Shown one piece after another: positions 7,084 through 13,596 of a stretch of 13,596 bases of DNA. The stretch is from an uncultured Bacteroidales bacterium (GTDB taxonomy: Bacteria > Bacteroidota > Bacteroidia > Bacteroidales > UBA932), in NCBI GenBank assembly GCA_947305045.1, contig CAMZCW010000043.1:1-13596 (forward strand), read 5' to 3'. The notes below the pieces were generated by a model. That model was not told where the DNA came from. It worked only from the letters and a program-made list of their open reading frames with translations, and ran no database searches. Positions within the stretch are counted from its first letter, which is position 1, and every line of letters begins with the position of its first letter. A program made the translations under genes and the position numbers.

Positions 7084-9465
7084 CTATAGTTGAAGGGCGG
7101 CGGTCTTCAGGCCGCGGGCTTTGACCGTCACGGTCACGGGGCCTTCACCGGTGCGGCGCACAATGGCCGACGCCTTGCCGTGGAAGGCGGGAAGCGTGTG
7201 GCTGTAGAACGGGATGTGGGACGTGGCGTCGCCGGCGTCCGTGGCGAGAATCTCTGCTGGGCCTTTCACCGTGAAGCTGAGCTCCTGGGCGGCATCCGGC
7301 ACCAGGGTGCCCTTGCGGTCCAGTACATCCACGGTTACATACGTGAGGTCCGCGCCGGCATAGTCCACGCTGGCGGCCAGCTTGACCGCCTTTCCGGCCG
7401 TAACCACCTTGTCACGGGCCCATTCGCGGCCGTCTTTATAGACAATGACATCCACCGTGCCGGGCTGGTACACCACCTGGTCCCAGACAAAGCGGTAGCC
7501 TTCACGCACCTGCCTGCCCTGCGACTGGCCGTTGACGAACAATTCTGCCTCGTCGCCGGAGCTATATACGTGCACCGGGGTCACCTGCCCTTCGCGGCCG
7601 GGCCAGGTCCAATGCGGCAGGATGTGCGCCATGGGATGGTTCGGGCGCCAACGGGCCTGGTACAGCCAGTAGCGGTCTTTGGGGAAGCCCGCCAGGTCGA
7701 TGATGCCAAAGTAAGAACTCCGGGACGGCAGCGGGACGTCGCTCACCGTGTTGCCCCAGCTTTCCAGCGATTTCTTGTAGGCGGCCTTCTCCTCTTCCGT
7801 GTGGAAGTTGGTGAACACGGACGGATCCAGGTTAAAGGGCGTGGGTTCGCCCAGATAGTCGTAGCCGGTCCAGACAAACTCGCCGGCGCATTCCGGCACG
7901 GCGTCCTCGTACTGCCACTCGTAGTCCGGCTTGGAGGCCCAGCCGGGGGCGTATAAATCGTAGGAACTTACCTGATAAGGGGCTTCCATCGACCAGCCTT
8001 TTCCCTTCTCCTGCTCTACCGGGAAGCGATAATAGCCGCGTGTGGATATGCAGGAGGCCGTTTCCGAGCCGTAGAAAGGCTGGTCCGGATGGGCGTCTCG
8101 GAACTCCGCGTACAGGTGCGGCTTGTAGTTGAAACCATACACGTCCAGTGTGCCGGCGTAGGGCTGGGTCGATGCCCAGGGGTTGTCGTTGCCGGCGGTG
8201 GTGGGACGGGTAGGGTCCTCCCGGTGGCAGATGTCGGTGAGCATCTGCGGAATCCACCAGCGGCTGGGATCCCCTTGCTCGCCGCATTCGTTACCAATGC
8301 TCCAGGCTATCACCGACGGGTGGTTGCGGTCCCGGTGAATCATGGCTACCAGGTCCTTTTCCGCCCAATCGGCAAAAAGCGTAGCGTAGCCATTGTCTTT
8401 CTTGGGCCAGGTCCAGGTGTCCGTGAGCTCGTCCAGCACCAGCAGGCCCATGCGGTCGCACAGGTCCAACAGCTCCGGGGCGGGCGGGTTGTGGCTGCAG
8501 CGAATGGCGTTGCAGCCCATGGCCTTGAGCATTTCCAGGCGGCGCACCCAGGCATCCTCATTCCACACGGCACCCAGGGCGCCGGCGTCATGGTGCAGGC
8601 ACACGCCCTTGAGGAAGGTCCGGGCGCCATTGAGGAAAAATCCGTCCGTACGCCACTCCGCGGTGCGGATACCAAAAACGGTATCGTAGGTATCTTTGCT
8701 GCCATTTTCCAGGTCGATGGTCGTGCGCGCCACATAGAGCTCCGGGGTGGCCGGCGACCAGCGGTGCGGCTCCGCCACCGTGAACTGCTGCTGCAGTTCG
8801 CGGCCGTCGTACACCTGCGTTTGGGTGCTGCTGCGGGCAACGATGACACCTTTATATAAGATGTCGGTGGACACTGTAACCGGCTGCGGCTTGTCCGCCT
8901 TTATTTTGAGTTTAAGAGTGACCAAGGCCTTGCTGCCTACCGCCTCGGTGGTGACATAGCTGCCCCAGTGGGCCACGGCGGTCTTTTCCGTGGTGGTGAG
9001 CCAGACGTTGCGGTAGATGCCGCCGCCGGGGTACCAGCGGGAGCTTTCCGGCTTGTTGTCCAGGGTGATATCGACCTTGTTTTCACCGAGTTGCAGCCAG
9101 GGGCTAAGGTTTACCGCCCAGGAGGCGTAGCCGTAGGGCCAGCCGCCGGCCTCATGGCCGTTTACATATACTTTGGCATTGGAGAAGGCCCCATCCACTT
9201 CCAGGCGGATGTCCTTGCCAAGGTCTGTTACCTGCAGGGTTTTGCTGTAGGTGGCTTGGCCCCACCAGGCCAGTTTGCCCGTTTCTCCGGGGTCCTCCTG
9301 TTGGAAAGGCTGCTCCACGCCCCAGTCGTGCGGGAGGGTGAGCACCCGGGAGGCGCCATCCTTGGTGAAAGTCCAGTCTTTGTTCCATAGTTGCCGGTCA
9401 GCCGGCTGGGCCAGGGCCATGATCCCCACACCCATCAAGAAGGTTACTAGCAGTGTCTTTTTCAT
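7084..9465 (-). CDS. Glycoside hydrolase family 2 protein, beta-galactosidase-like, secreted
   Basis: A 793-aa protein with a signal peptide (MKKTLLVTFLMGVGIMALAQ), so it is exported. Domain order: GH2 sugar-binding jelly roll at about 22-165 (LPHDWGV, WYPGGGIYRNVWL), immunoglobulin-like domain at about 170-268, TIM barrel at about 270-560, then a DUF4982-type domain (ILPHWTWPGREGQVTPVHVY, AELFVNGQSQGR) and a C-terminal Ig-like domain. The acid/base Glu is E393 (WSIGNECGEQ) and the nucleophile is E468 (FYGSETAS); both codons were checked on the sequence. The family retains configuration and removes terminal beta-galactosyl (or related) units from glycans. It stands alone with no SusC/SusD pair in the window. 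On the minus strand TAAATTCG (plus 9470-9477) is a weak promoter match close to the ATG with no good -33 box. Exact glycan target is unknown. Confidence 0.92.
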   Translation of the reverse strand: MKKTLLVTFLMGVGIMALAQPADRQLWNKDWTFTKDGASRVLTLPHDWGVEQPFQQEDPGETGKLAWWGQATYSKTLQVTDLGKDIRLEVDGAFSNAKVYVNGHEAGGWPYGYASWAVNLSPWLQLGENKVDITLDNKPESSRWYPGGGIYRNVWLTTTEKTAVAHWGSYVTTEAVGSKALVTLKLKIKADKPQPVTVSTDILYKGVIVARSSTQTQVYDGRELQQQFTVAEPHRWSPATPELYVARTTIDLENGSKDTYDTVFGIRTAEWRTDGFFLNGARTFLKGVCLHHDAGALGAVWNEDAWVRRLEMLKAMGCNAIRCSHNPPAPELLDLCDRMGLLVLDELTDTWTWPKKDNGYATLFADWAEKDLVAMIHRDRNHPSVIAWSIGNECGEQGDPSRWWIPQMLTDICHREDPTRPTTAGNDNPWASTQPYAGTLDVYGFNYKPHLYAEFRDAHPDQPFYGSETASCISTRGYYRFPVEQEKGKGWSMEAPYQVSSYDLYAPGWASKPDYEWQYEDAVPECAGEFVWTGYDYLGEPTPFNLDPSVFTNFHTEEEKAAYKKSLESWGNTVSDVPLPSRSSYFGIIDLAGFPKDRYWLYQARWRPNHPMAHILPHWTWPGREGQVTPVHVYSSGDEAELFVNGQSQGRQVREGYRFVWDQVVYQPGTVDVIVYKDGREWARDKVVTAGKAVKLAASVDYAGADLTYVTVDVLDRKGTLVPDAAQELSFTVKGPAEILATDAGDATSHIPFYSHTLPAFHGKASAIVRRTGEGPVTVTVKARGLKTAALQL

Positions 9466-9522
9466 ACTGCGAATTTACGCAAATTTTCGGGAAAAGCCCC
9501 CTTTTCTGGAATTGTGCACTGC

Positions 9523-9804
9523 GTTAAAGCACACCTACCCCTGTCAGAGTGCCCTCAGTGCCCTGGTGCTGTGCTTTAATGCCCTGTTTGCGCCCCCGTT
9601 AAAGCACACCCACCCCTTCCAGAGTGCCCTCAGTGCCCTGGTGCTGTGCTTTAATGCCCTGTTTGCACCCCCGTTAAAGCACACCCACCCCTGTCAGAGC
9701 GCCTTCAGTGCCCTGGTGCTGTGCTTTAATGCCCTGTTTGCACCCCCGTTAAAGCACACCCACCCCTGCCAGAGTGCCCTCAGTGCCCTGGTGCTGTGCT
9801 TTAA
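9523..9804. repeat. Four-unit 75-bp tandem repeat array, each unit a potential hairpin
   Basis: Units start at 9523, 9598, 9673 and 9748; the first three are exactly 75 nt and the last stops after 57 nt. Every unit opens with GTTAAAGCAC and has the matching GTGCTTTAA at unit positions 49-57, so each can fold into a 9-bp stem with a 38-nt loop. The last copy pairs over 10 bp. Differences between units fall only at unit positions 14, 21, 22, 28, 33 and 70 (loop or spacer), never in the arms. Inside the loop an 8-nt word AGTGCCCT occurs twice in most copies. The array lies 57 nt upstream of the GH2 start and 123 nt before the rpsL -33 box. Since 75 is a multiple of three, it stays open in several frames, but I see no gene in it. 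Confidence 0.9.
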
Positions 9805-9824
9805 CGGATTGGAAGGCCGCTTCA

Positions 9825-9903
9825 TCCTTGTTTTGGGCCGATTTTGAGGACGAGATGCCCGGTCGGGGCCGGGCATGACGAGGGGGCCGGGCAGGAGGGG
9901 CGC
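9825..9903 (+). repeat. Dispersed intergenic repeat with internal palindrome
   Basis: This stretch matches, in inverted orientation, the region after the GH2 stop codon. Block 9825-9850 pairs with 7077-7052 (25/26) and block 9836-9873 with 7015-6978 (37/38). The end around 9887-9903 (CCGGGCAGGAGGGGCGC) also resembles the minus strand at about 6984-6967 with one extra base. At 9855-9876 lies an 8-bp perfect palindrome (ATGCCCGG / CCGGGCAT, 6-nt loop). The two copies flank the GH2 gene as inverted repeats. It has the look of a REP-like, genome-dispersed palindromic element. Confidence 0.75.
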
Positions 9904-9927
9904 GCAAGCAGCCATTCTGTGGAAAAC

Positions 9928-9958
9928 TTTGTTAATTAATTTTTTTTTTGTATCTTTG
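9928..9958 (+). promoter_or_regulatory. Promoter of the rpsL-rpsG-fusA-rpsJ operon
   Basis: TTTG at 9928-9931, a 19-nt AT-rich spacer, and TATCTTTG at 9951-9958 match the Bacteroidetes primary-sigma consensus (TTTG, about 19-21 nt, TAnnTTTG) exactly. The transcript start should fall near 9962-9966, leaving a leader of about 65 nt. The leader ends in an AT-rich stretch (TAATTTATTTATTAACAAAC) before the rpsL ATG, as expected for strongly translated genes in this phylum. Confidence 0.85.
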
Positions 9959-10029
9959 CAGCCCATTTTGCGGGGACATAAGCCCTACAAGGTGGGAAGT
10001 AACTATAATTTATTTATTAACAAACATTT

Positions 10030-10413
10030 ATGCCTACAATTCAACAACTTGTCCGTAAAGGACGCGAGCAGCTCGAAATAAAGAGCAAGTCTCGTGCGTT
10101 GGATGCTTGCCCTCAGAAGCGCGGCGTGTGCCTCCGTGTTTACACGACCACACCTAAAAAGCCGAACTCCGCTATGCGTAAGGTAGCCCGTGTTCGTCTT
10201 TCTAACGCCAAAGAGGTCAACGCCTACATCCCGGGCGAAGGCCACAACCTCCAGGAGCACAGCATCGTGCTGGTCCGCGGCGGTCGTGTAAAGGACCTGC
10301 CGGGTGTTCGTTACCACATCCTTAGAGGAGCTTTGGATACCGCCGGCGTGGATGGACGTACCCAGTCCCGTTCACTTTATGGCGCAAAACGTCCTAAGAA
10401 ATCTAAGAAGTAA
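10030..10413 (+). CDS. rpsL: 30S ribosomal protein S12
   Basis: A 127-aa protein matching S12 along its length: [52 protein letters not shown] and [16 protein letters not shown]12 sits at the decoding centre of the small subunit and monitors codon-anticodon pairing. The streptomycin-related lysines K43, K44 and K88 are all wild type. The C-terminus is lysine-rich (KRPKKSKK). It is the first gene of the str operon, read from the strong promoter at 9928-9958, with a 29-nt gap to rpsG. T-ending codons (CGT, GTT) are more frequent than in the GC-rich genes to the left, as expected of a highly expressed gene. Confidence 0.98.
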   Translation: MPTIQQLVRKGREQLEIKSKSRALDACPQKRGVCLRVYTTTPKKPNSAMRKVARVRLSNAKEVNAYIPGEGHNLQEHSIVLVRGGRVKDLPGVRYHILRGALDTAGVDGRTQSRSLYGAKRPKKSKK

Positions 10414-10442
10414 TTTTATATCACCTTTAATTCTTTTTCAAA

Positions 10443-10919
10443 ATGAGAAAAGCGAAGCCTAAAAAGAGGATTCTACTTCCTGATCCTAAGTTTCACGATG
10501 TGGAAGTTACCCGTTTCGTGAACAATCTTATGCTGCAGGGAAAGAAGAGTATCGCGTATTCTATCTTTTATGATGCCATTGACATGGTTGGCGAGAAGAT
10601 GAAAGATTCTGACAAGGCTCCTCTCGATATTTGGAAGACCGCACTTGAGAACGTGACCCCTCAGATTGAGGTTAAGTCCCGTCGTATCGGTGGCGCCAAC
10701 TTCCAAGTGCCGACCGAGTTGCGTCCGGAACGGAAAGTCTCCGTGGCCATGAAGAACCTGATTCAGTTCGCCCGCAAGCGTTCCGGTCACTCGATGGCAG
10801 AAAAACTTTGCGCTGAAATTGTTGCCGCATACAACAATGAAGGTGGTGCCTTTAAGCGTAAAGAGGATATGCACAGAATGGCCGAGGCCAACAAGGCCTT
10901 TGCACACTTCCGTTTCTAA
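10443..10919 (+). CDS. rpsG: 30S ribosomal protein S7
   Basis: A 158-aa protein (E. coli S7 is of similar size) with the usual motifs: [16 protein letters not shown] at the N-terminus, [34 protein letters not shown] in the form [16 protein letters not shown], and the C-terminal [19 protein letters not shown]7 starts assembly of the 30S head by binding 16S rRNA and contacts the E-site tRNA. It lies between rpsL and fusA with gaps of 29 and 12 nt, so all are surely co-transcribed. Confidence 0.98.
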   Translation: MRKAKPKKRILLPDPKFHDVEVTRFVNNLMLQGKKSIAYSIFYDAIDMVGEKMKDSDKAPLDIWKTALENVTPQIEVKSRRIGGANFQVPTELRPERKVSVAMKNLIQFARKRSGHSMAEKLCAEIVAAYNNEGGAFKRKEDMHRMAEANKAFAHFRF

Positions 10920-10931
10920 ACTGCATGCTAA

Positions 10932-13046
10932 ATGGCAAAGAGAGATCTTAAATTTACACGCAACATCGGCATCATGGCGCACATCGATGCCGGTAAAACC
11001 ACTACCTCGGAACGCATCCTGTTCTACACCGGTAAAACGCACAAGATCGGAGAGGTTCACGAAGGAGCCGCCACCATGGACTGGATGGTCCAGGAGCAGG
11101 AGCGCGGTATCACCATCACTTCTGCTGCTACCACCGCCTTCTGGCACTACAACGGTGACACCTATCAGATTAACTTGATCGACACTCCCGGCCACGTGGA
11201 CTTCACTGTGGAAGTAGAGCGCAGCCTGCGCGTACTCGATGGTACCGTGGCTACTTTCTGCGCTGTGGGCCGTGTACAGCCTCAGTCTGAGACCGTATGG
11301 CGCCAGGCAGACAAGTACGGCGTGCCTAAGATCGCGTATGTGAACAAGATGGACCGTGTAGGTGCGGACTTCCTGGCCTGCGTTGAGGAAATCAAGACCA
11401 AGCTGGGCGCAACTGCCGTTCCTATCTGCCTCCCCATTGGTGCCGAAGATAAATTCGACGGCATCATCGACCTCATCGACATGAAAGCCATCTTCTACGA
11501 TGGTTCCGAGAACCTTGTCAACTACAAGGAAGGCGAGATTCCCGAGAACCTCAAGGGAGAAGCCGCCCGCTGGAGAGACATCCTGCTGGAGGCCGCCGCC
11601 GAGTGCGATGAGACCCTGATGGAGAAGTACTTCGAGGATCCCGACTCCCTCACCAGGGAGGAAATTATCGCCGCTATCCGCAAGGGTACCATTTCGATGC
11701 AAATCGTCCCTGCCTGCTGCGGTTCTTCCTTCAAGAACAAGGGTGTGCAATTCCTCCTGGATGCCGTGATGCGGTATCTGCCTTCTCCGCTGGACAAGGG
11801 AGCCGTAACGGGCACCAACCCGCGTACCGGTGACGAGATTACCCGCAAACCCTCTGCCGATGAACCCTTCTGCGCCCTGGTGTTCAAGATTGCCACAGAC
11901 CCGTTCGTGGGCCGTCTGGCTTTCCTGCGCGCCTATTCGGGCAAGCTGGATGCCGGTTCCTACGTGTTCAACACCCGTACCGGCAAGAAGGAGCGCGTGG
12001 CCCGTCTGTACCAGATGCACTCCAACCACCAGAACCCCATCGAGTTCGTGGAGGCTGGCGACATCTGCGCTGCCGTAGGTTTCAAGGACCTGCGTACCGG
12101 TGACACCGTGTGCCTGGAAGACAAGCCCATCACCCTGGAAACCATGGAGTTCCCGGATCCCGTGATTGGTATCGCCGTAGAGCCCAAGACCCAGAAAGAT
12201 CTGGACAAGCTGGGTATCGCCCTTGGCAAACTGGCCGAGGAAGATCCTACCTTTACGGTGAAGAGCGACCACGAGACCGGCCAGACCGTCATCAGCGGTA
12301 TGGGTGAGCTCCACCTGGATATCATCGTGGACCGTCTCCGCAGAGAGTTCGGCGTGGATATCAACCAGGGCGCCCCGCAGGTGAACTACAAAGAATCCAT
12401 CACCGGCAGCTATCAGCTCCGTGAGGTGTTCAAGAAGCAAACCGGCGGTCGCGGTAAGTTCGCAGACATCATCGTCAATATCTCTCCTGCCGATGAAGGC
12501 GTACAGGGTCTTCAGTTCATCAATTCGGTCAAGGGTGGCAACATCCCCAAGGAATTCATCCCGTCCATCGAGAAGGGCTTCCAGTCCGCGATGGCCAACG
12601 GCGTTCTTGCCGGTTACGAGGTGCCTTCCCTGAAGGTGGAAGTCATCGACGGCAGCTACCACCCGGTAGACTCCGACCAGCTCTCCTTTGAGCTGGCTGC
12701 CCGCATGGCTTTCCGTCACGCCTGCCCCAAGTGCCATCCGGTACTGCTGGAACCCATCATGAGCCTGGAGGTTGTTACTCCGGAAGACTACATGGGTGAC
12801 ATCGTGGGCGACCTGAACCGCCGCCGCGGCCAAATTGTGGCTATGGACTCCACCGCCAATGGAGCACGCATCGTCAAAGCTTATGTTCCGCTTGGAGAAC
12901 AGTTCGGTTATGTTACCGTGCTGCGTACCCTGTCCTCCGGACGTGCTACCAGCACCATGACGTTCGACCACTACGCTGAGGTCCCCGCCAACCTGGCCAA
13001 GGACATCATCGAGAAGAGCGGTTACAGAGTGTCTGACGACGAGTAA
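10932..13046 (+). CDS. fusA: Elongation factor G
   Basis: A 704-aa translational GTPase that drives tRNA-mRNA translocation. GTPase motifs are complete: P-loop AHIDAGKT at 16-23, switch I RGITIT at 58-63, DTPGH at 84-88, and NKMD at 138-141. Domains II to V follow (for example [18 protein letters not shown] and the domain IV/V end with [21 protein letters not shown]). The position in the str operon marks it as the housekeeping copy, not the GTPase-poor EF-G2 paralogue known in some Bacteroides. tuf does not follow it; rpsJ does, 28 nt later. Confidence 0.98.
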   Translation: MAKRDLKFTRNIGIMAHIDAGKTTTSERILFYTGKTHKIGEVHEGAATMDWMVQEQERGITITSAATTAFWHYNGDTYQINLIDTPGHVDFTVEVERSLRVLDGTVATFCAVGRVQPQSETVWRQADKYGVPKIAYVNKMDRVGADFLACVEEIKTKLGATAVPICLPIGAEDKFDGIIDLIDMKAIFYDGSENLVNYKEGEIPENLKGEAARWRDILLEAAAECDETLMEKYFEDPDSLTREEIIAAIRKGTISMQIVPACCGSSFKNKGVQFLLDAVMRYLPSPLDKGAVTGTNPRTGDEITRKPSADEPFCALVFKIATDPFVGRLAFLRAYSGKLDAGSYVFNTRTGKKERVARLYQMHSNHQNPIEFVEAGDICAAVGFKDLRTGDTVCLEDKPITLETMEFPDPVIGIAVEPKTQKDLDKLGIALGKLAEEDPTFTVKSDHETGQTVISGMGELHLDIIVDRLRREFGVDINQGAPQVNYKESITGSYQLREVFKKQTGGRGKFADIIVNISPADEGVQGLQFINSVKGGNIPKEFIPSIEKGFQSAMANGVLAGYEVPSLKVEVIDGSYHPVDSDQLSFELAARMAFRHACPKCHPVLLEPIMSLEVVTPEDYMGDIVGDLNRRRGQIVAMDSTANGARIVKAYVPLGEQFGYVTVLRTLSSGRATSTMTFDHYAEVPANLAKDIIEKSGYRVSDDE

Positions 13047-13074
13047 TATTTAGCAAAGTAAAAAAGTAAAGAAT

Positions 13075-13380
13075 ATGAGCCAGAAAATCAGAATCAAGCT
13101 GAAATCTTTCGATCACATGCTGGTGGACAAGTCCGCTGCCAAGATCGTCGATACAGTGAAGGCAACGGGTGCAAAGGTTGTAGGTCCCATTCCTCTTCCC
13201 ACCAACAAGAAGATCTTCACTGTGAACCGCTCCACCTTCGTGAACAAGAAGAGCCGCGAGCAGTTCGAACTGGACTCCTATGTTCGCCTGATCGACATCG
13301 ACGAGTCCAACGCCAAAACCGTAGACGCCCTCATGAAGCTCGAGCTTCCTTCCGGCGTTGAGGTGGAAATCAAAGTGTGA
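13075..13380 (+). CDS. rpsJ: 30S ribosomal protein S10
   Basis: A 101-aa protein with S10 signatures [28 protein letters not shown] and [20 protein letters not shown]10 is part of the 30S head and, as NusE, also joins transcription antitermination complexes. In Bacteroidetes rpsJ usually follows fusA and leads into rplC, rplD and the rest of the S10 cluster. Here a strong terminator follows 21 nt after the stop and no rplC is seen in the remaining 216 nt. Confidence 0.98.
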   Translation: MSQKIRIKLKSFDHMLVDKSAAKIVDTVKATGAKVVGPIPLPTNKKIFTVNRSTFVNKKSREQFELDSYVRLIDIDESNAKTVDALMKLELPSGVEVEIKV

Positions 13381-13401
13381 GGATAACTCCTTGCAAGCAA
13401 G

Positions 13402-13431
13402 AGCAGTCCGCATTCGCGGGCTGCTTTTTTT
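13402..13431 (+). terminator. Rho-independent terminator after rpsJ
   Basis: AGCAGTCCGC, the loop ATTC, and GCGGGCTGCT form a 10-bp stem with a single G-T wobble, followed by seven T residues (13425-13431). It lies 21 nt after the rpsJ stop and should end the str operon transcript, or act as a partial attenuator if ribosomal genes continue beyond the window. Confidence 0.85.
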
Positions 13432-13596
13432 ATGCCCTCGTGTGTATGGACCAAATTTATCCCCGGGAAATGCCCTTCTTTTTATAAAGTTTTATTAACT
13501 TCGTCTATATTTTGGTATTTCCCGAAAAAATTAAGAGGTATTTTTCTCTATTTGGGCAGAATATAAACGGTGGAGTACCGCGAATTTTTGTGATTT
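13432..13596. other. AT-rich region without a recognised gene
   Basis: The last 165 nt are clearly more AT-rich than the rest of the window (for example TTTTTATAAAGTTTTATTAA near 13480-13499). No open frame of useful length, tRNA or repeat was found. It may contain a promoter for a gene to the right, but no good TTTG/TAnnTTTG pair was seen on the plus strand. Confidence 0.5.

Noticed and set aside
9523..9804. CRISPR array
   Set aside because: The whole 75-bp unit is conserved, with no unique spacers, and no cas genes are near.
9251..9847. Plus-strand open frame of 198 codons running through the 75-bp array, which would encode a 25-residue peptide repeat
   Set aside because: The frame begins inside the GH2 gene and stays open only because the period is divisible by three. 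There is no promoter or plausible start next to the array.
10473..12971. 832-codon open frame on the minus strand opposite rpsG/fusA
   Set aside because: It is a mirror of the biased codon use of rpsG and fusA. It has no family motifs and crosses two real genes.
13047..13074. Absence of tuf after fusA as a possible rearrangement
   Set aside because: fusA followed by rpsJ is the normal order in Bacteroidetes.
13452..13459. Minus-strand TAAATTTG resembling a Bacteroidetes -7 box
   Set aside because: No TTTG lies at the right distance upstream, and it would point into the end of rpsJ; probably chance in AT-rich DNA.

Overview
The window looks like a chromosomal piece of a GC-rich member of the Bacteroidales, probably gut-associated. 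Three things suggest this: the ribosomal operon order rpsL-rpsG-fusA-rpsJ with no tuf between fusA and rpsJ; a textbook Bacteroidetes promoter (TTTG, 19 nt, TATCTTTG) in front of rpsL; and the gene types (a DUF4982-type GH2 beta-galactosidase, an S9 peptidase, a DAACS symporter). Start codons follow AT-rich stretches or short gaps without strong Shine-Dalgarno sequences, as is usual in this phylum. No tRNA, rRNA, CRISPR or insertion sequence was seen.

Layout. (1) 1-1115, minus strand: a DAACS-family symporter cut by the window edge. (2) 1116-1201: a divergent promoter region. (3) 1202-6947, plus strand: five genes packed with 2-3 nt gaps and one 13-nt overlap, so very likely one operon: a secreted S9 peptidase, an O6-alkylguanine-DNA alkyltransferase-like protein, a steroid 5-alpha-reductase homologue, an Old Yellow Enzyme-type flavin oxidoreductase and a short-chain dehydrogenase. 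(4) 6948-7083: a convergent intergenic region with degenerate copies of a dispersed repeat. (5) 7084-9465, minus strand: a secreted GH2 beta-galactosidase-like enzyme. (6) 9466-10029: a long intergenic region with a four-unit 75-bp tandem array, an inverted copy of the same dispersed repeat, and the rpsL promoter. (7) 10030-13380: rpsL, rpsG, fusA, rpsJ. (8) 13381-13596: a strong Rho-independent terminator, then AT-rich DNA with no gene seen.

The most interesting content is 4156-6947. A membrane 5-alpha-reductase very close in sequence to the human SRD5A family, an ene-reductase of the family that includes BaiCD-like 5-beta-reductases, and a hydroxysteroid-dehydrogenase-like SDR sit back to back. 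Together they could reduce the C4=C5 bond of 3-oxo-delta4 steroids or bile acids and then reduce the 3-keto group. This resembles the 5AR/5BR/3beta-HSDH gene sets reported for gut Bacteroidales that make isoallolithocholic acid. The linked peptidase and alkyltransferase-like gene, and the single-domain ene-reductase with four retained cysteines, are the less familiar parts. The substrates are inferred, not shown.
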